Source: Aphelocoma coerulescens (Eukaryota; Chordata; Aves; Passeriformes; Corvidae). From it: a stretch of DNA of 64,000 nucleotides. Of the stretch, positions 8,921 to 19,441 are shown one piece after another. Each line of letters starts with the position of its first letter. Positions within the stretch are counted from its first letter, which is position 1. The notes below the pieces were generated by a model. That model was given only the letters and a program-made list of their open reading frames with translations. It did not search any database and was not told the DNA's origin. The stretch is taken from contig NW_027184083.1 of assembly GCF_041296385.1 (NCBI RefSeq), positions 558,001 to 622,000 on the forward strand. The letters are read 5' to 3'. The translations under genes were made by a program, and so were the position numbers.

Positions 8921-10112
8921 CTATTATTTCAAAGACAGCTTGTAACCTAATTATCTGATTTAAATTATAAATGGGTTCTCTGGCACCTGATATGAATTCA
9001 TTAGGATTACAAGTGGCCGGTCCATAGTGTTGTATGATTCGCTCAGGTGGCCATTCATCTTTTCTCCACTTTTGGGTGCTCCCTCCCACCAGGGATGCAT
9101 CAATTGACCACTTTTCTCTAATCAGATCATCATATACCTTGATTCCTAACTGATTTCCCTGAGCTTGTGGTAACAGAAAGAACAACGGTCTAATATACCC
9201 TACATAACATACCCCAGACCAGTTTGGAGGTAACCTATGATAAGCATATCGGCCACAAATCCAATAATGCCCTTTTAAAGCCCAGGTCCCATTGGCAAAG
9301 GGGCCTTCCGAATTTTCATCATCAATCGGTGGGTCAAAATACAGCTTACTTCCTGGCCCTAATGGTCCCCCAACAATAGTTTCCCCACCATAAGAATCAC
9401 AGTATTTGCATTTCCAAGCTCCCACATGAGGTTTCCACCTGCAGTTACATCCCAGATCTGTTTTGTTAGATCTGGACCAGAACTTATTAAAAAGAGTTCG
9501 AGTTCCGTTCCGGTGTTGCCACTTCCACTGATAGTCAAGGACAACATGTGTCCAACTTGTGGAATTGTCTTGGTGGCAGCTTAAAAATAAGTGGTCAAAA
9601 AACTTTTCCTTCCCCACTGCTTTACAGCCTTCAAAATATTTTCGGTAATTATGGAAGGAACACCATACCCAGCTACCATTAGTGAGCTTAACATGTGTTT
9701 GATTCCATCTGCCTCGATATCTGGAACAATCATAAGGAGGGCAGTCGGGGGTCCAACAGTCTAAATCCAAAGATAAAGTCCAGTCACAAACGCTTTTTCC
9801 CACATATACACTCCCTGTTCTATTTAGACAGTAAATGCCTCTTTCGGAGGAATGAAGCAGCCACGGACTTCCTTCTTTATCCCAAAATCCCATTTCATTA
9901 TGGACCTCACTCAGGGTGCTGACCCACCATTTAGGTTCGACCGGGCTGGCCACCCACAGCCAGTTTTCAGATCTTCCCGGTTCTCCACAGACCCAACAAT
10001 TGCTAAGGTTAAAGGTTTTTGCTACTTCTTCTCCTAAGACCAAAAAATTATTCTCCCACTTTTGGCCCCAACTTAACTGAAAATATAAAGGGAAGATTAT
10101 TAGAAAAAACAT
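8921..10112 (-). pseudogene. env: Env surface subunit of G (gammaretrovirus-like), long open frame
   Basis: The frame is uninterrupted for almost 400 codons from ATG 10112; the frame also opens 18 bases upstream without an ATG. It starts with a hydrophobic signal peptide (M-F-F-L-I-I-F-P-L), followed by C-W-V-C near residue 40. This is the CxxC motif that gammaretroviral SU uses for its labile disulfide with TM. Many N-x-S/T sites and paired cysteines follow. The frame runs into the LTR-A insertion at 8920 and resumes at 8345. There is no stop or frameshift in SU, which contrasts with the stop-ridden integrase just upstream. It is broken only by the LTR, and its membrane end is gone. Confidence 0.85.
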
Positions 10113-10232
10113 TCTAATGGTGTAATCCAATCTCCTAATCTAATTTTTCACTGTCATGTTGTCTTCTGCACCACCTGTGGTGCGTGAAAGCACAGAAACA
10201 GCTTAACATAAAGAAAACAATGACAGCGAAGA

Positions 10233-11231
10233 TTAGTCCCCAATGACTGGAGATCTGAAAGGAGGGATGCCTATACAGACTATTCCAGCAGCCCATCTGT
10301 GGGTAGGCACACGAGGTTTCCCCCGATGTTGACACACTGGCTGCTGCTCTGGCCCACTCCTGTGGAGTGTCAGTCTTGGCTTCCCATCCTTCTCCTCCAG
10401 ATGAGATGTCCAAATCTCCGGGGCCTCAGAGACCTTGACCCAAGTGTGATGGGTCCACCCATGTTCAGCTGTCTTGATGGCTGTTTCTGTGGTCAGTAAC
10501 ACTTGGAAAGGTCCACGCCACTTCACTACGAGTGGTGCTTCCTTCCACTCCTTAACTAGGACCCAATCTCCTGGTTGGATGTTGTGAACAGCAAAGTCCA
10601 AAGGCAGGGTCTGTGCCAGCTGAGCTTCCTGTCAAAGAGATTTCACAAGAGACAGTATCCTGGCCACATATTGTTTTAAACATACAGCACTTATTTCTAC
10701 CCTCCCACTAGGCTGAGAATTACAAGGGTAAGGAATTCCAAACATCAATTCAAAGGGAGAAAACTGAATATCTCCCCTGGGTCTTGCCCTTATTCTTGCT
10801 AAAGCCAGTGGTAAGAGTCATACCCATGGCATATTAGTTTCTATCACCAGTTTCAGAAGGTGTTTCTTTATTTCTCCATTCATCCTTTCAACCCGGCCCG
10901 AGCTCTGGGGGTGCCAGGGGGTATGGAGGTTTCATTGTATTCCTAAAGCACTCATAACCCCTTGAAGAATTTTTCCTGTTAAATGAGTTCCTCTATCTGA
11001 GTCTATTGCTTCCACAATCCCATATCTTGGAATTATTTGTTCCAAAAATACTTTAATAACTGATCCTGTAGTTGCTGAAACAGCTGGAAATGCTTCTGGC
11101 TACCCTGTTAGCTGACATACTATTACCAGAAGATATTTAAACTTTGCAACTCGGGGCATTTCAGTAAAATCCACCTGGCATCTCGGAAGGGACGTACAGC
11201 CCAAGGCCTCCCTCCCCTGGCAATTTTCTTT
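10233..11231 (-). pseudogene. pol: Integrase core and C-terminal domain of G
   Basis: One frame on the minus strand carries the retroviral DDE triad: Q-V-D-F-T near 11170, D-S-D-R-G-T near 11000, and S-S-G-R-V-E near 10895. A C-terminal SH3-like segment (P-G-D-W-V-L-V-K, W-R-G-P-F-Q-V) follows near 10570-10500. Four in-frame stops occur (near 11100, 10925, 10825 and 10630) but no frameshift. At least two fall where gammaretroviral integrases have Trp. Upstream it is cut by solo LTR-H. Confidence 0.85.
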
Positions 11232-11236
11232 ATAAC

Positions 11237-12217
11237 TGTGAGGAATGAGACAACTCTTAGTAAAAATTAAAATAATTTATTAAAACCAGAAAAATTGAAA
11301 AATTACCGAAATTAGAAAAATATAAAAATTTGGGATCCTAGTGGCTCAGGAGGTATGCCCCAGGAGCGCAGGGATTAGAGATCTTCAGGCTTAGACAGCA
11401 CTGGACCTCAGGTGGAAGAACTTGCAGTGCTGGGCTGACTTTTAGCTAATCCAAAAGTCAAAGGTAAAAATTATTAAAGGCTCCTTAAAAGGAGTAAGGC
11501 TTAAGTACTCAGCACTGGTGCCCACTACAGCTGATCTGCAGTGGTCTCTGTGTGCGTCGTTGTTTTATAGTGCCTTTGCTCCGCCCTGGTCCACCCACAG
11601 CCTGCCCACAGCACACCCCTTTGGTCTAAAGTGATTGGTGCTTTCCTTTTGACGGATCATCTCTGTCTACCAATAGCTCGTCGTTGTCAGGGGGGTAGTA
11701 ACTGCTGAAGTAAGGGTGGTAACATGCCTTCATTAAGATTCAGGTTGCTATGGAGCTTACTTGCAGAATAACGGCTATGGGGCTAAAAATAGCAATTGGC
11801 TGTTAGGACTGGGGTTTTGGAGTTAGTCCCGAGACTAAAATGCAAAGCAAAACCCTCAAAAAAAAATTAAAATACATCTAATACCTCTTAAAACACTTAT
11901 AAAAGTAGACAATGAACATAGGAGAAACAACTCTTACAGTGTACAAGTGGTTTAAAGTTTGAAAAAAGGGATTTTTAACTAGGAAACTTTTAACTGGGAA
12001 TTTTAACTGGGACTAGTGCAAATGCACTGTTTTGAACAAGTGAAAACACTAATAATGAAGCTTGATAGTGAAAACCCTAATAATAAAGCTTGATTTTTGT
12101 ACCTGGGTTGATGGGTTAACTTTATCATTTAATTAAAAGAACTGTTTAACTCAAAATTAACTAATTAAGGCACTTAACATGCAAAGACCAAGCTAATTAG
12201 GGATTTCATGTATGACA
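11237..12217 (-). repeat. Solo LTR-H in G integrase
   Basis: The 981-bp sequence, TGTCATACATG... to ...CCTCACA on the minus strand, has an exact 5-bp TSD (ATAAC at 11232-11236 and 12218-12222 on the plus strand). AATAAA lies at 11276-11281 (minus). It is AT-rich with no coding frame and is the only copy in the window. Confidence 0.9.
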
Positions 12218-12222
12218 ATAAC

Positions 12223-12532
12223 CCTGTTATTGGTTTTAGCACAAATCAAACAACCCTTAATAGCTCGCTTTGCCAGAGTAAAAAGACCCACAGCAGCATA
12301 CATTTTGAGGAAGGCTTCTGCCAGTCCTTGGGAGCCCCAATGACTCCCTTCATGGAGTTGTTTTAATAACTGTAAGGCCAGAGCTTTTCATAGCCACTGT
12401 TTACCATCTCTTGTAAACCAATTATCCCCTCTTTCCTCTGCCCCATTCTTTTTCATTATCTCAAGCTCCTCTGGTAGAAAAACCAGTTTCTCTGGCAGCG
12501 GTGCAGTTACTGAGAGTAAGGGGAGGATCTTA
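12223..12532 (-). pseudogene. pol: Integrase N-terminal zinc-binding region of G
   Basis: Minus-strand translation gives an H-x3-H pair (H-E-G-S-H) and a later C-x2-C (C-L-I-C), the HHCC zinc fold of gammaretroviral integrase. One TGA lies before it. The frame continues upstream at 56525-56388 on the far side of provirus F. Confidence 0.8.
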
Positions 12533-13178
12533 TAACGCAGTTCTGGTGCTCCTGGCAAGAGCTCTGGCGTGCCCTTGATCAGAGAGAGTCCAGCTGCGTT
12601 ACTTCTGTGCGTCACAGAAACTACTTCGGCATCAAGAAGGGTGATGCTGGCTGAGCCAATTAGCTGGCTTCTTTGCAGAGGAAACATGGCAGGAACCAAT
12701 GATATAGGTTCACATTAGTTCGGAGGTAAAGGAAGGGAGAGGCTGTTCTGGTCTGACTTCTAACAGGTTTATTGTCAGAAGTTTCGCAACCAGAACATGG
12801 CAATGATCTTAAGCTGGGATCCAGCAGAGCGGCTTTCTCTCAATTTTATAGGGGGTTTGAAATCCACAGGGAAAGGGGAAAGCAACCAATGAGTTACAAG
12901 GCACGGGGAGGATAAACTTCAACAAGAACCAACAGGGGAAACCTGGAGGCAGGAGATACAACAAAGAACCAATGAACAACCGAGTTAACTGAGAATTTTC
13001 CCGAACAGGGGGAGGCTTGGACCCAGGTGCAGCCCAGAGGGGATGCGGCTTAGGCTTCTGAGCCGCCCCTTGATCCACCCTCCGAGTCTATCTCTTCGGG
13101 AAACGCGATCGGGGGAGGGGCTGGGATTGATTGGCATCTCGCTGCCCCAGCCCTGCAGTGGGCTGGGTCATAGCAACA
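12533..13178 (-). repeat. LTR-F, 3' LTR of F
   Basis: It is 646 bp, starting TGTTGCTATGACCC and ending in GTTA. It contains TATAAAA (12845 region) and AATAAA, and a polypurine tract (13179-13193) precedes it. The partner LTR is at 55737-56381. Confidence 0.93.
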
Positions 13179-13744
13179 TCTCCTCCCTTTTTATTACATT
13201 GAAATGCGGGAGAAGACTTAAGGGATTTCAAAACCAAGCACTTAGAAATGGGAAGGGCTAGCAAAATTAACAACACTATAAACAGAACCCATACAATATC
13301 TTTGATAACAGAGGGAATCAGGCTGCTGAAGCTCCCGGTGGATGAAGAGAGACTAGAGGCAGAAAAGAGGTTTTTAAACCAGTCGCTGCCCTCTGCACTC
13401 AGGTTGTCAACTTGGGCATGAATTTCCTTAATTTCGGCATGGATGGACTTGCTCTTTGATAAAAAGTCTATACAACAGAGTCCTTCAAACTCATCGCAGC
13501 TGTGGCCATGGGTGAGGAGAAGGAAATCAACGGCAGCTCGATTTTGTAATGTTGCCTGCTTTGTTTTTTCTTCCTCAGCTAAAAGCTGGCTGAGGACGGA
13601 GGATGTGGCTTGGGCACTTTTCCCTAGCCAGCAAGAAATCTGCTCAAGTTCTCCAAGCGCCTTAGCTGCCGCCACCCATGGCAGGAAAATTGATATGATA
13701 ACTCTTTTAGAAAGGCCAATTAGTGACCGAATTATCACAATCAT
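13088..13744 (-). pseudogene. env: Env transmembrane subunit of F (alpharetrovirus-like)
   Basis: A 218-codon frame includes a hydrophobic N-terminal stretch (L-P-W-V-A-A-A), the immunosuppressive-domain-like L-Q-N-R-A-A-V-D-F motif, C-x6-CC (C-D-E-F-E-G-L-C-C), and a membrane anchor (about residues 145-170). This layout is that of avian alpharetroviral gp37 and related class II ERVs. The last ~30 codons read into the 3' LTR. The TM itself is open, but the upstream SU is separated by provirus C. Confidence 0.85.
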
Positions 13745-13971
13745 CAGGGATTTTGTTAATCGACCCAGCCTGATTAGCCGAATTTTGCCACTTGAGAAGT
13801 TGAGCCCCGTCTGTGGTGAGGGTGGTCAAATGCCCCAGAGTGCAGGGACCTCCTGTAAGAAATGGTGGGATTCTGTTCCACGCCCGGTCCCCACAGATTA
13901 AAAAAAAACCCTCTGGCAGCACCTTGCTGTGACTGATGGAGTTGGAAACTGACAGAGTCATATTGTGACAC
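13745..13971 (-). pseudogene. env: C-terminal part of Env SU of F
   Basis: Minus-strand frames match the equivalent part of L env (30420-30330), with F-F-L-I-C-G-D and G-G-P-C-T segments, but are frameshifted. The rest of SU is at 39708-39245 beyond provirus C. Confidence 0.75.
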
Positions 13972-14744
13972 TGTTGGGGTTTTAGGAGCTCTCCTGGGGT
14001 TTTTTTCTGTTAAAGGAATTTTCCCCATATGTGTTGCAAGGGTGACAAATTGCTGGATACTTAAGAAAAACAAAAGACCTAGCCATTGGGGGTGGGGTGC
14101 ATCTGGCTACTCTTTTGTTTCACCTGGGTGTGCAGACAGTCGGTCCCCGGCGTTTGGATGGAGAGGGAGGCTGTTTCATCGGCTGCTTTTCCTTCTGCCA
14201 GAGAAACCCCGGGATCCCAAGCCCGCCTTCCCTGCCCCACGGGGAGCTTGGCTGTGGCCGCCCTGCCCCTGCTGTTTCTTCGAGCCTTCGCTACGTTGTA
14301 GCCGTGCTCGCCCTGCCTGCCCAGACCTCCAGGGGGTTCCTACCCCAGCTCCGCAGTTTGGGTACATCTCGTCTGCCACCCGGGATTTGTGCTTGTCCCT
14401 GCTGTTCCAGCCTGATGTTCCAGTCTGCTGTTTCTGAGGGTCTGGCTGGACACCGGGATCGGCTGCCCAGGGGTTTGTGAAGCCTTTGTCCCATCCCTTC
14501 CCGGGATCCCAGGCCACCAGTGCCGTGTGCTCCACGAGCTTGGTCCAGAGCGCCCCCTGCAGCCGCAGGGGAACCATTACACCTGCCCTGCTCACTGGGA
14601 GCTGCCAGCGCCACTGCCAGCTGCTAGCAGAAGTGCACCCGAGGGGAAAGGGTCTGACAGCTGAGAAGGCTGGGACTGGGTTTGTGATTGTTTGCTGTTA
14701 CTGCCATAGTTATTGCTGTTTGTTTGACTTGTTATACACATATA
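13972..14744 (+). repeat. LTR-C, 5' LTR of C, first part
   Basis: It begins TGTTGGGGTTTTAG. D1 interrupts it with TSD CATATA, and the rest is at 21774-21936. GC-rich reading frames on both strands here recur in the other LTR-C copies (38309, 57806) and are not treated as genes. Confidence 0.9.
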
Positions 14745-15119
14745 TGTAGATACAAAACTGCTGTTAGCGAGGATTTTCTTGCTATTTTCTAAGTCTGTGA
14801 GAGACTTTTCTCTCTCACAGAAGAGGTAGCAGGGAATGTAAACAACCAAGACACCTGCAACCTTGAAAAGTCTTGTTTATGGGATAGTGGAAAAATATTT
14901 TGACAATGGATGTTTAGGATTTTAGCCAATCACCCCCAAGGGGTGGCTGGTCCTTTGTCCAATTAGACTATGAAGAAAAAAGTCTATAAAAGAGTTTGTA
15001 AAATAATTAAAGGAATAAATCTTGCTGCACAATTCCTGCCTGCTGGATCTGCTCCTCCTCCTCCTCCCTATGGCTGCGGGACACGGTGATATACCGTAGG
15101 AACCAGGCCTGCGGTAATA
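14745..15119 (+). repeat. LTR-D, 5' LTR of D1
   Basis: The 375-bp LTR runs TGTAGATAC... to ...GGTAATA. TATAAAAG lies near 14985 and AATAAA near 15015. Near its end is a short (CTC)n-like pyrimidine repeat. Confidence 0.93.
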
Positions 15120-15121
15120 TT

Positions 15122-15140
15122 TGGTGCTGCCCGACGTGAT
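15122..15140 (+). other. D1 primer-binding site, tRNA-Trp-like
   Basis: TGGTGCTGCCCGACGTGAT resembles the Trp-tRNA PBS of avian alpharetroviruses, sharing TGGTG and CCCGACGTGAT with small differences between. Confidence 0.7.
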
Positions 15141-15246
15141 TTGCACTCTCTGATGTGTCCTGCTGCTGCGAGCCAAGCCAAATTCCTCTAGAGGTACGCT
15201 GTTCCCCTTCCTCCCCTGGGACCGGGAGGTCCGACAGAACTGAGAA

Positions 15247-15831
15247 ATGGCAAAAAGCGGCTCACAAACCGAAGCTGCGATGCTGGTCTGGAGAGGTGTG
15301 TTTAGCATACTGCACACCTCCATTCCTGAAAACTCAGTTCGGGAATTATTAGACTGGGCTACTTTAAAAGGGATTTCCATGAACGGAGATACAGCCCTGG
15401 ACTTTGCCTTATGGCAGGGACTCGGCTCTGCTGTCCGACACGAGCTCCCGACTGGGAACTCAACAGAGTTAGAATTATACAAAACCTGGCGTTCATTATT
15501 TATCCTGCTGACAGACCTTGACTGTGATAGCAGGGCTGGCTCTCCTATCTCGGTGATGAGTGACGGAGGAATGTCTGACTGGGTTTCCGGGACAAATGAT
15601 AATGGATTCAGAAAAATCCCCCCCGGCTCCACAGGCAGAGCCTGCGCCCGCTCATCCTGCACAATCACAGGATTCCACAGCCCCCAGGAACCCCGCGCCA
15701 CCAGAGGCAGGGGGGTCAGGGCAGGGAGAGGGCGCACAGCCTGCCCTGCCATTCGGCTGGGGGGCGGCCACAGCTTATCCAGGGCGGCAGATCAGCGGTT
15801 TGGCCACTTGGATGCCCAGAGAGGCTCCTAG
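15247..15831 (+). pseudogene. gag: Gag N-terminal (matrix) region of D1
   Basis: ATG 15247 opens M-A-K-S-G-S-Q-T, matching D2 (M-A-N-S-G at 51362). There is no Gly at position 2, so no myristoylation signal. An alpha-helical matrix-like part (about 110 residues) is followed by a Pro/Ala-rich region whose natural frame is lost near 15600; similarity to D2 continues in another frame to about 16060. Gag is therefore frameshifted between matrix and capsid. Confidence 0.75.
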
Positions 15832-16308
15832 CTCGGTTCCATATGGACCTGGATCTAACTTCTCAGCCGGCGTAGCGCTGGGCATGCGTGCCCTGGGACT
15901 CCCTGGGTGTGGTCCGCTGCCCTCCCTGGCGCTGGACTGTTCTGCGCAGTCGCAGAACCGAGCCATCGACCTCTTAATGCAGCATCTGCCTTTGCTGATG
16001 GAGCTGCCAAACCTATCCTGAAGGATGGAGGAACTCCTCAGCTTGCTGGAACGGCGGATGCCTGACCCCGTGCCGCCCGTGCCCCCCCCCCCCCCCGCCA
16101 TCTGCGGGAGACGCCGCTCCGAGCCGAGAAACGGCGGCGAACCGAAAGCGGCGCAGCCGCGGGAAAACCCGGAAGCGGCCAGAGACGGCGGCTGCGGAGC
16201 AGCGGGCAGGGGCGGCAGCGCCCAGAGCGACCGCCGAGAAAGGGCCAGCGGCCGCGCCGAGCGCGGCTGGGGAGCGCGAAACAGCAGAGGAAGCCGAACG
16301 CAGCTGCT

Positions 16309-17580
16309 GTGCCAGAGGGGGCGGTGCCGAGAGCAGCTACAGACTGTCCTGTCTGTTCTGCCTCTAGCGAACTTAGCCAAAGTGCCCCTCCACCTAAATT
16401 TCTGTTCACGTCCAGCACCCCAAAGTTGCCTTTGCCTGATGATATTTCGTCAGGCAGCGAGGCAGATGAGGTTCTGGCACCAGGTCGTCAGGCAGCTGTA
16501 GCTGCGCGGCAAAGGAAAAGGCTGCTCCGGTCTCGCCCCTGGACCTTTCAGGACTGCACAGTAACAGTGCGTCTGACTCATTATAATAGCTTCTTAGAGT
16601 CTATTAAGATGCGAGCATTGGAGGAGGGTGACTGGAGGTTATTAGAAATCCTTGAAATGCCAAATGGATCTGAGGATTCTGGGGGTAACCAGGGAGTTGT
16701 TACACTCCATCCACAGGCTGTGCCAGAAGTTCAGGATGGTAGTGCTTCCCCTAAAGGGGAGATCCAAGCTTTCCCAGTGTATAAGGCTCTCCCAGATTCA
16801 GGGGAGCATGACAAGCATGAGGTAATTGCTTGGAAAGTTGCCCAGGACCTCCAATCCAAGGTGGCACAATATGGACTAGGTTCTGCTGAGGTTATGCAGA
16901 TAATAAGGGTGATAAATACAGAGTTGCTTTCTCCATTTGATATCAGACACTTAGGTCAAATTCTATTTCAACCTGTACAATTTACAGTTTTTGAGAAAAC
17001 CTGGAGAAAGCTGGCCGACAAGGCTGCATTAGCAAATTTGCAGCTCCCTGCTGCTGATCCTAGACAGACAGCAGGAGTGGATGCTTTGATGGGGACTGGT
17101 CCCTTCTCTGATCCCAGTCTACAGGGTACCTTGTCCTCTAGCATCCTGCAGCAAGCTCAACAGGTCGGCATGGCTGTTCTGTTGAAAACCATAGAGTTGT
17201 CTGCGCCCAGAAAGCGATATACTGAAATAGTTCAAGGCAAATCAGAGTCATTCCTCTCTTTTGTAGAGAAAGTCGCTGCTTCTCTCGAGAAGCAGGTTGA
17301 GGATGACGGGTTAAGACAGGTGTTGTTAAGGCAGTTAGTGAGAGATAACGCAAATGAAGAGTGCAGAAAAATCATAGATGCCTTACCAGGGGACCCTGAG
17401 GTAACAGACATGGTTGAGGCCTGTGCTAAGGTGGGATCTGGGAACCAGAAAAGGTCTGCTTTGGCTGCTTTCCTGCAGCCTGTTCACGCATCTTCTGGTC
17501 GTGAACCAAAGCCACCAAAACGGGTGAAGAAACGGAAGCGGCCTAAGCCGAGCCAAAAAGAGAACACACCGATCCTCTAG
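16309..17580 (+). pseudogene. gag: Gag capsid region of D1
   Basis: An open frame of 423 codons without a natural start, being the middle of gag. A Pro/Ser-rich linker leads into capsid (about 16740-17430), with the major homology region near 17227-17274 (V-Q-G-K-S-E-S-F-L-S-F-V-E-K-V). A Lys-rich tail follows and the frame ends at TAG 17578-17580, directly before the nucleocapsid zinc knuckle. The same TAG is in D2. Confidence 0.85.
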
Positions 17581-17886
17581 TGCAAGAGGTGTGGCAGGCC
17601 AGGCCATTGTACGGGCTACTGTAGATCCCGGACTCATGCCGATGGTCGGCCTTTGTTGGGAATCTTCCGCCTGGGTGCAAGGAGGGGGAATTGCCCTCCG
17701 ATGCAGTCACTCCCCCAGAGAGTGGCACAGGTACAGGCACAGGCCTACCCAGCCACCCTAGAGACAGCACCCAGGGATCAGACGGCACCCATGGATCAGA
17801 CGGGTTTGATGTCCACACGGCAGCCGCAGTCGTCTCAGACTGTAGCGGTATTTATTAGGTTCCCTTGGATGCATATGGACCCTTAG
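17581..17886 (+). pseudogene. gag: Nucleocapsid region of D1 beyond the TAG
   Basis: In the same frame as capsid, the bases right after the TAG encode C-K-R-C-G-R-P-G-H-C-T-G-Y-C, a complete C-x2-C-x4-H-x4-C knuckle. The frame closes at TAG 17884-17886. Whether the knuckle was ever reached by stop readthrough cannot be told from sequence. Confidence 0.8.
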
Positions 17887-18089
17887 CCCAGGGATCCAGT
17901 GCGATGCTGGTGGGAAAACCTGATGTTGCCCATCAAGGAATCTTAGTGCACTCACGAGTTATTGATTCTGACTTTAAAGGTCAGATTTGCGCTATGGTCT
18001 CCACGCAAAAACCCCCTGTAACTATTCCTGAAAAGACCTGCCTTGCTAAATTAGTGCCTTTTAAGTCTTGTGTCCCCAGGGTAGAATAA
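17840..18089 (+). pseudogene. dUTPase domain of D1
   Basis: The frame is -1 relative to gag. G-P-L-A-Q-G-S-S-A, V-I-D-S-D-F-K-G and P-V-T-I-P-E-K match conserved dUTPase motifs; betaretroviruses encode this dUTP-hydrolysing domain between nucleocapsid and protease. It ends at TAA 18087-18089, before protease in the same frame. D2 has the same TAA. D1 alone has a TAG near 17855 where D2 reads Lys. Confidence 0.8.
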
Positions 18090-18116
18090 ACGCAGGAAGA
18101 TAATGGCAGTGGATCT

Positions 18117-18485
18117 ATGCGACTTCCGCAGGCCTTCTGGACTGCAGACATCTCTGACCAAAGGCCACAGATGACATGTACCCTGATCCTGCCGAACGCC
18201 CGTCCACCCCGGATTCAGCTTCGAGGTTTGATTGATACGGGTGCTGATGTAACTATCATCTCCTTCTCTGCGTGGCCTCTCTCATGGCCTTTAGCCCCGG
18301 TGGGATCGGCCATCGCAGGATTAGGAGGAACCACACAGAGCTATTTAAGCGAACGGCCTGTGGTGGTGAAGGACTCAGAGGGACACCCAGCTACGATTAG
18401 GCCTTATGTTGCTACCACTTCCCATAATCTTTGGGGACGGGATGTGTTGGCAGCTTGGGGCGTACGGATTGGGACAAATTTTTAG
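18117..18485 (+). pseudogene. pro: Retroviral protease of D1
   Basis: An aspartic protease frame with active site D-T-G-A-D-V-T (near 18235), a G-L-G-G flap-like segment and G-R-D near the end. It is in frame with dUTPase apart from the TAA at 18087. It ends at TAG 18483-18485 immediately after a slippery heptamer. Confidence 0.85.
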
Positions 18486-19441
18486 CAGGGGTCACTGTGC
18501 GTAAGGGTGCACAGTATCCTACACTGCCTTTGCAGTGGCTGACTAACACACCAATCTTTGAGCTGCAGTGGCCCCTACCAAAAAAGAAGTTAGACGCCCT
18601 TCATCAGCTAGTTCAGGAACAGTTACAACAGGGGCACCTTGAACCTTCTACTAGCCCCTGGAATACTCCTGTTTTCGTAATTAAGAAGAAATCAGGGAAA
18701 TGGAGATTATTGCAGGACCTCCGGAAAGTTAATGCAGTAATGGAAGGTATAGGGGCCTTGCAGCCTGGCATGCCCTCTCCCACCATGATTCCTACGGGGT
18801 GGGACATCCTGATCATTGATTTAAAGGATTGTTTTTTCACAATTCCTTTGCATCCTGATGACAAACCAAAATTTGCCTTTGCTGTGCCTGCCGTTAACAA
18901 TGCTGAACCTGCTAAGAGATACCAATGGAAGGTCCTCCCTCAAGGGATGAGGAACAGCCCAATTATCTGTCAGTGGTATGGTGCCCAAGCTTTAGCCTGA
19001 GTTCGCAAGCAGTTTCCTGATGCACACTGCTACCATTACATGGATGATATCCTGGGGGCAGCGTCCACTCGGGACGAGCTGCTGAGAATACAGCCACAGC
19101 TGCTCGCTGCTCTGCATGCCTATGGATTAGAGGTAGCTCCAGAGAAAGTTCAACAGCTTCCTCCTTGGAAATATTTAGGAGTGAAAATTTTGGACCAAAC
19201 TATCCAACGCCAAGAGGTGCAATTCTCAGATTCAATAAAAACCTTAAATGATGCCCAGAAGTTGTTGGGTGTCATCAATTGGTTAGGATCTTATTTAGGT
19301 CGAACTGCAAAGCAACTTTCCCCACTTTTTAATACATTAAAAGGGGATCCCGGTCTGAATTCACCTCGGGAGTTGACTCCGGAGGCGCGACAAGCGCTGC
19401 AGGAGGTCCAACGGGCTGTTTCCACTCGTCAGGTTTATTGA
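18431..19441 (+). pseudogene. pol: Reverse transcriptase of D1
   Basis: One frame carries the RT fingers and palm ([11 protein letters not shown] near 18670, L-P-Q-G-M near 18935), then Y-M-D-D near 19037, the catalytic motif of class II ERVs. Two in-frame TGAs interrupt it, at 18998-19000 just before Y-M-D-D and at 19439-19441 in the connection region. Both are also in D2. There is no frameshift. Confidence 0.9.
18476..18482 (+). promoter_or_regulatory. -1 ribosomal frameshift heptamer A AAT TTT (pro/pol of D1)
   Basis: In the protease frame the codons read ACA AAT TTT TAG. The heptamer fits X XXY YYZ and sits directly before the stop, and the RT frame is the -1 frame, overlapping protease from 18431. 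D2 has the same site at 48041-48047 (minus). Confidence 0.8.

Noticed and set aside
14042..14614. Several 100-140-codon frames on both strands in LTR-C
   Set aside because: They recur in the LTR-C copies at 38381-38928 and 57863-58554 only because the LTR is GC-rich; they overlap each other on both strands and match no domain.
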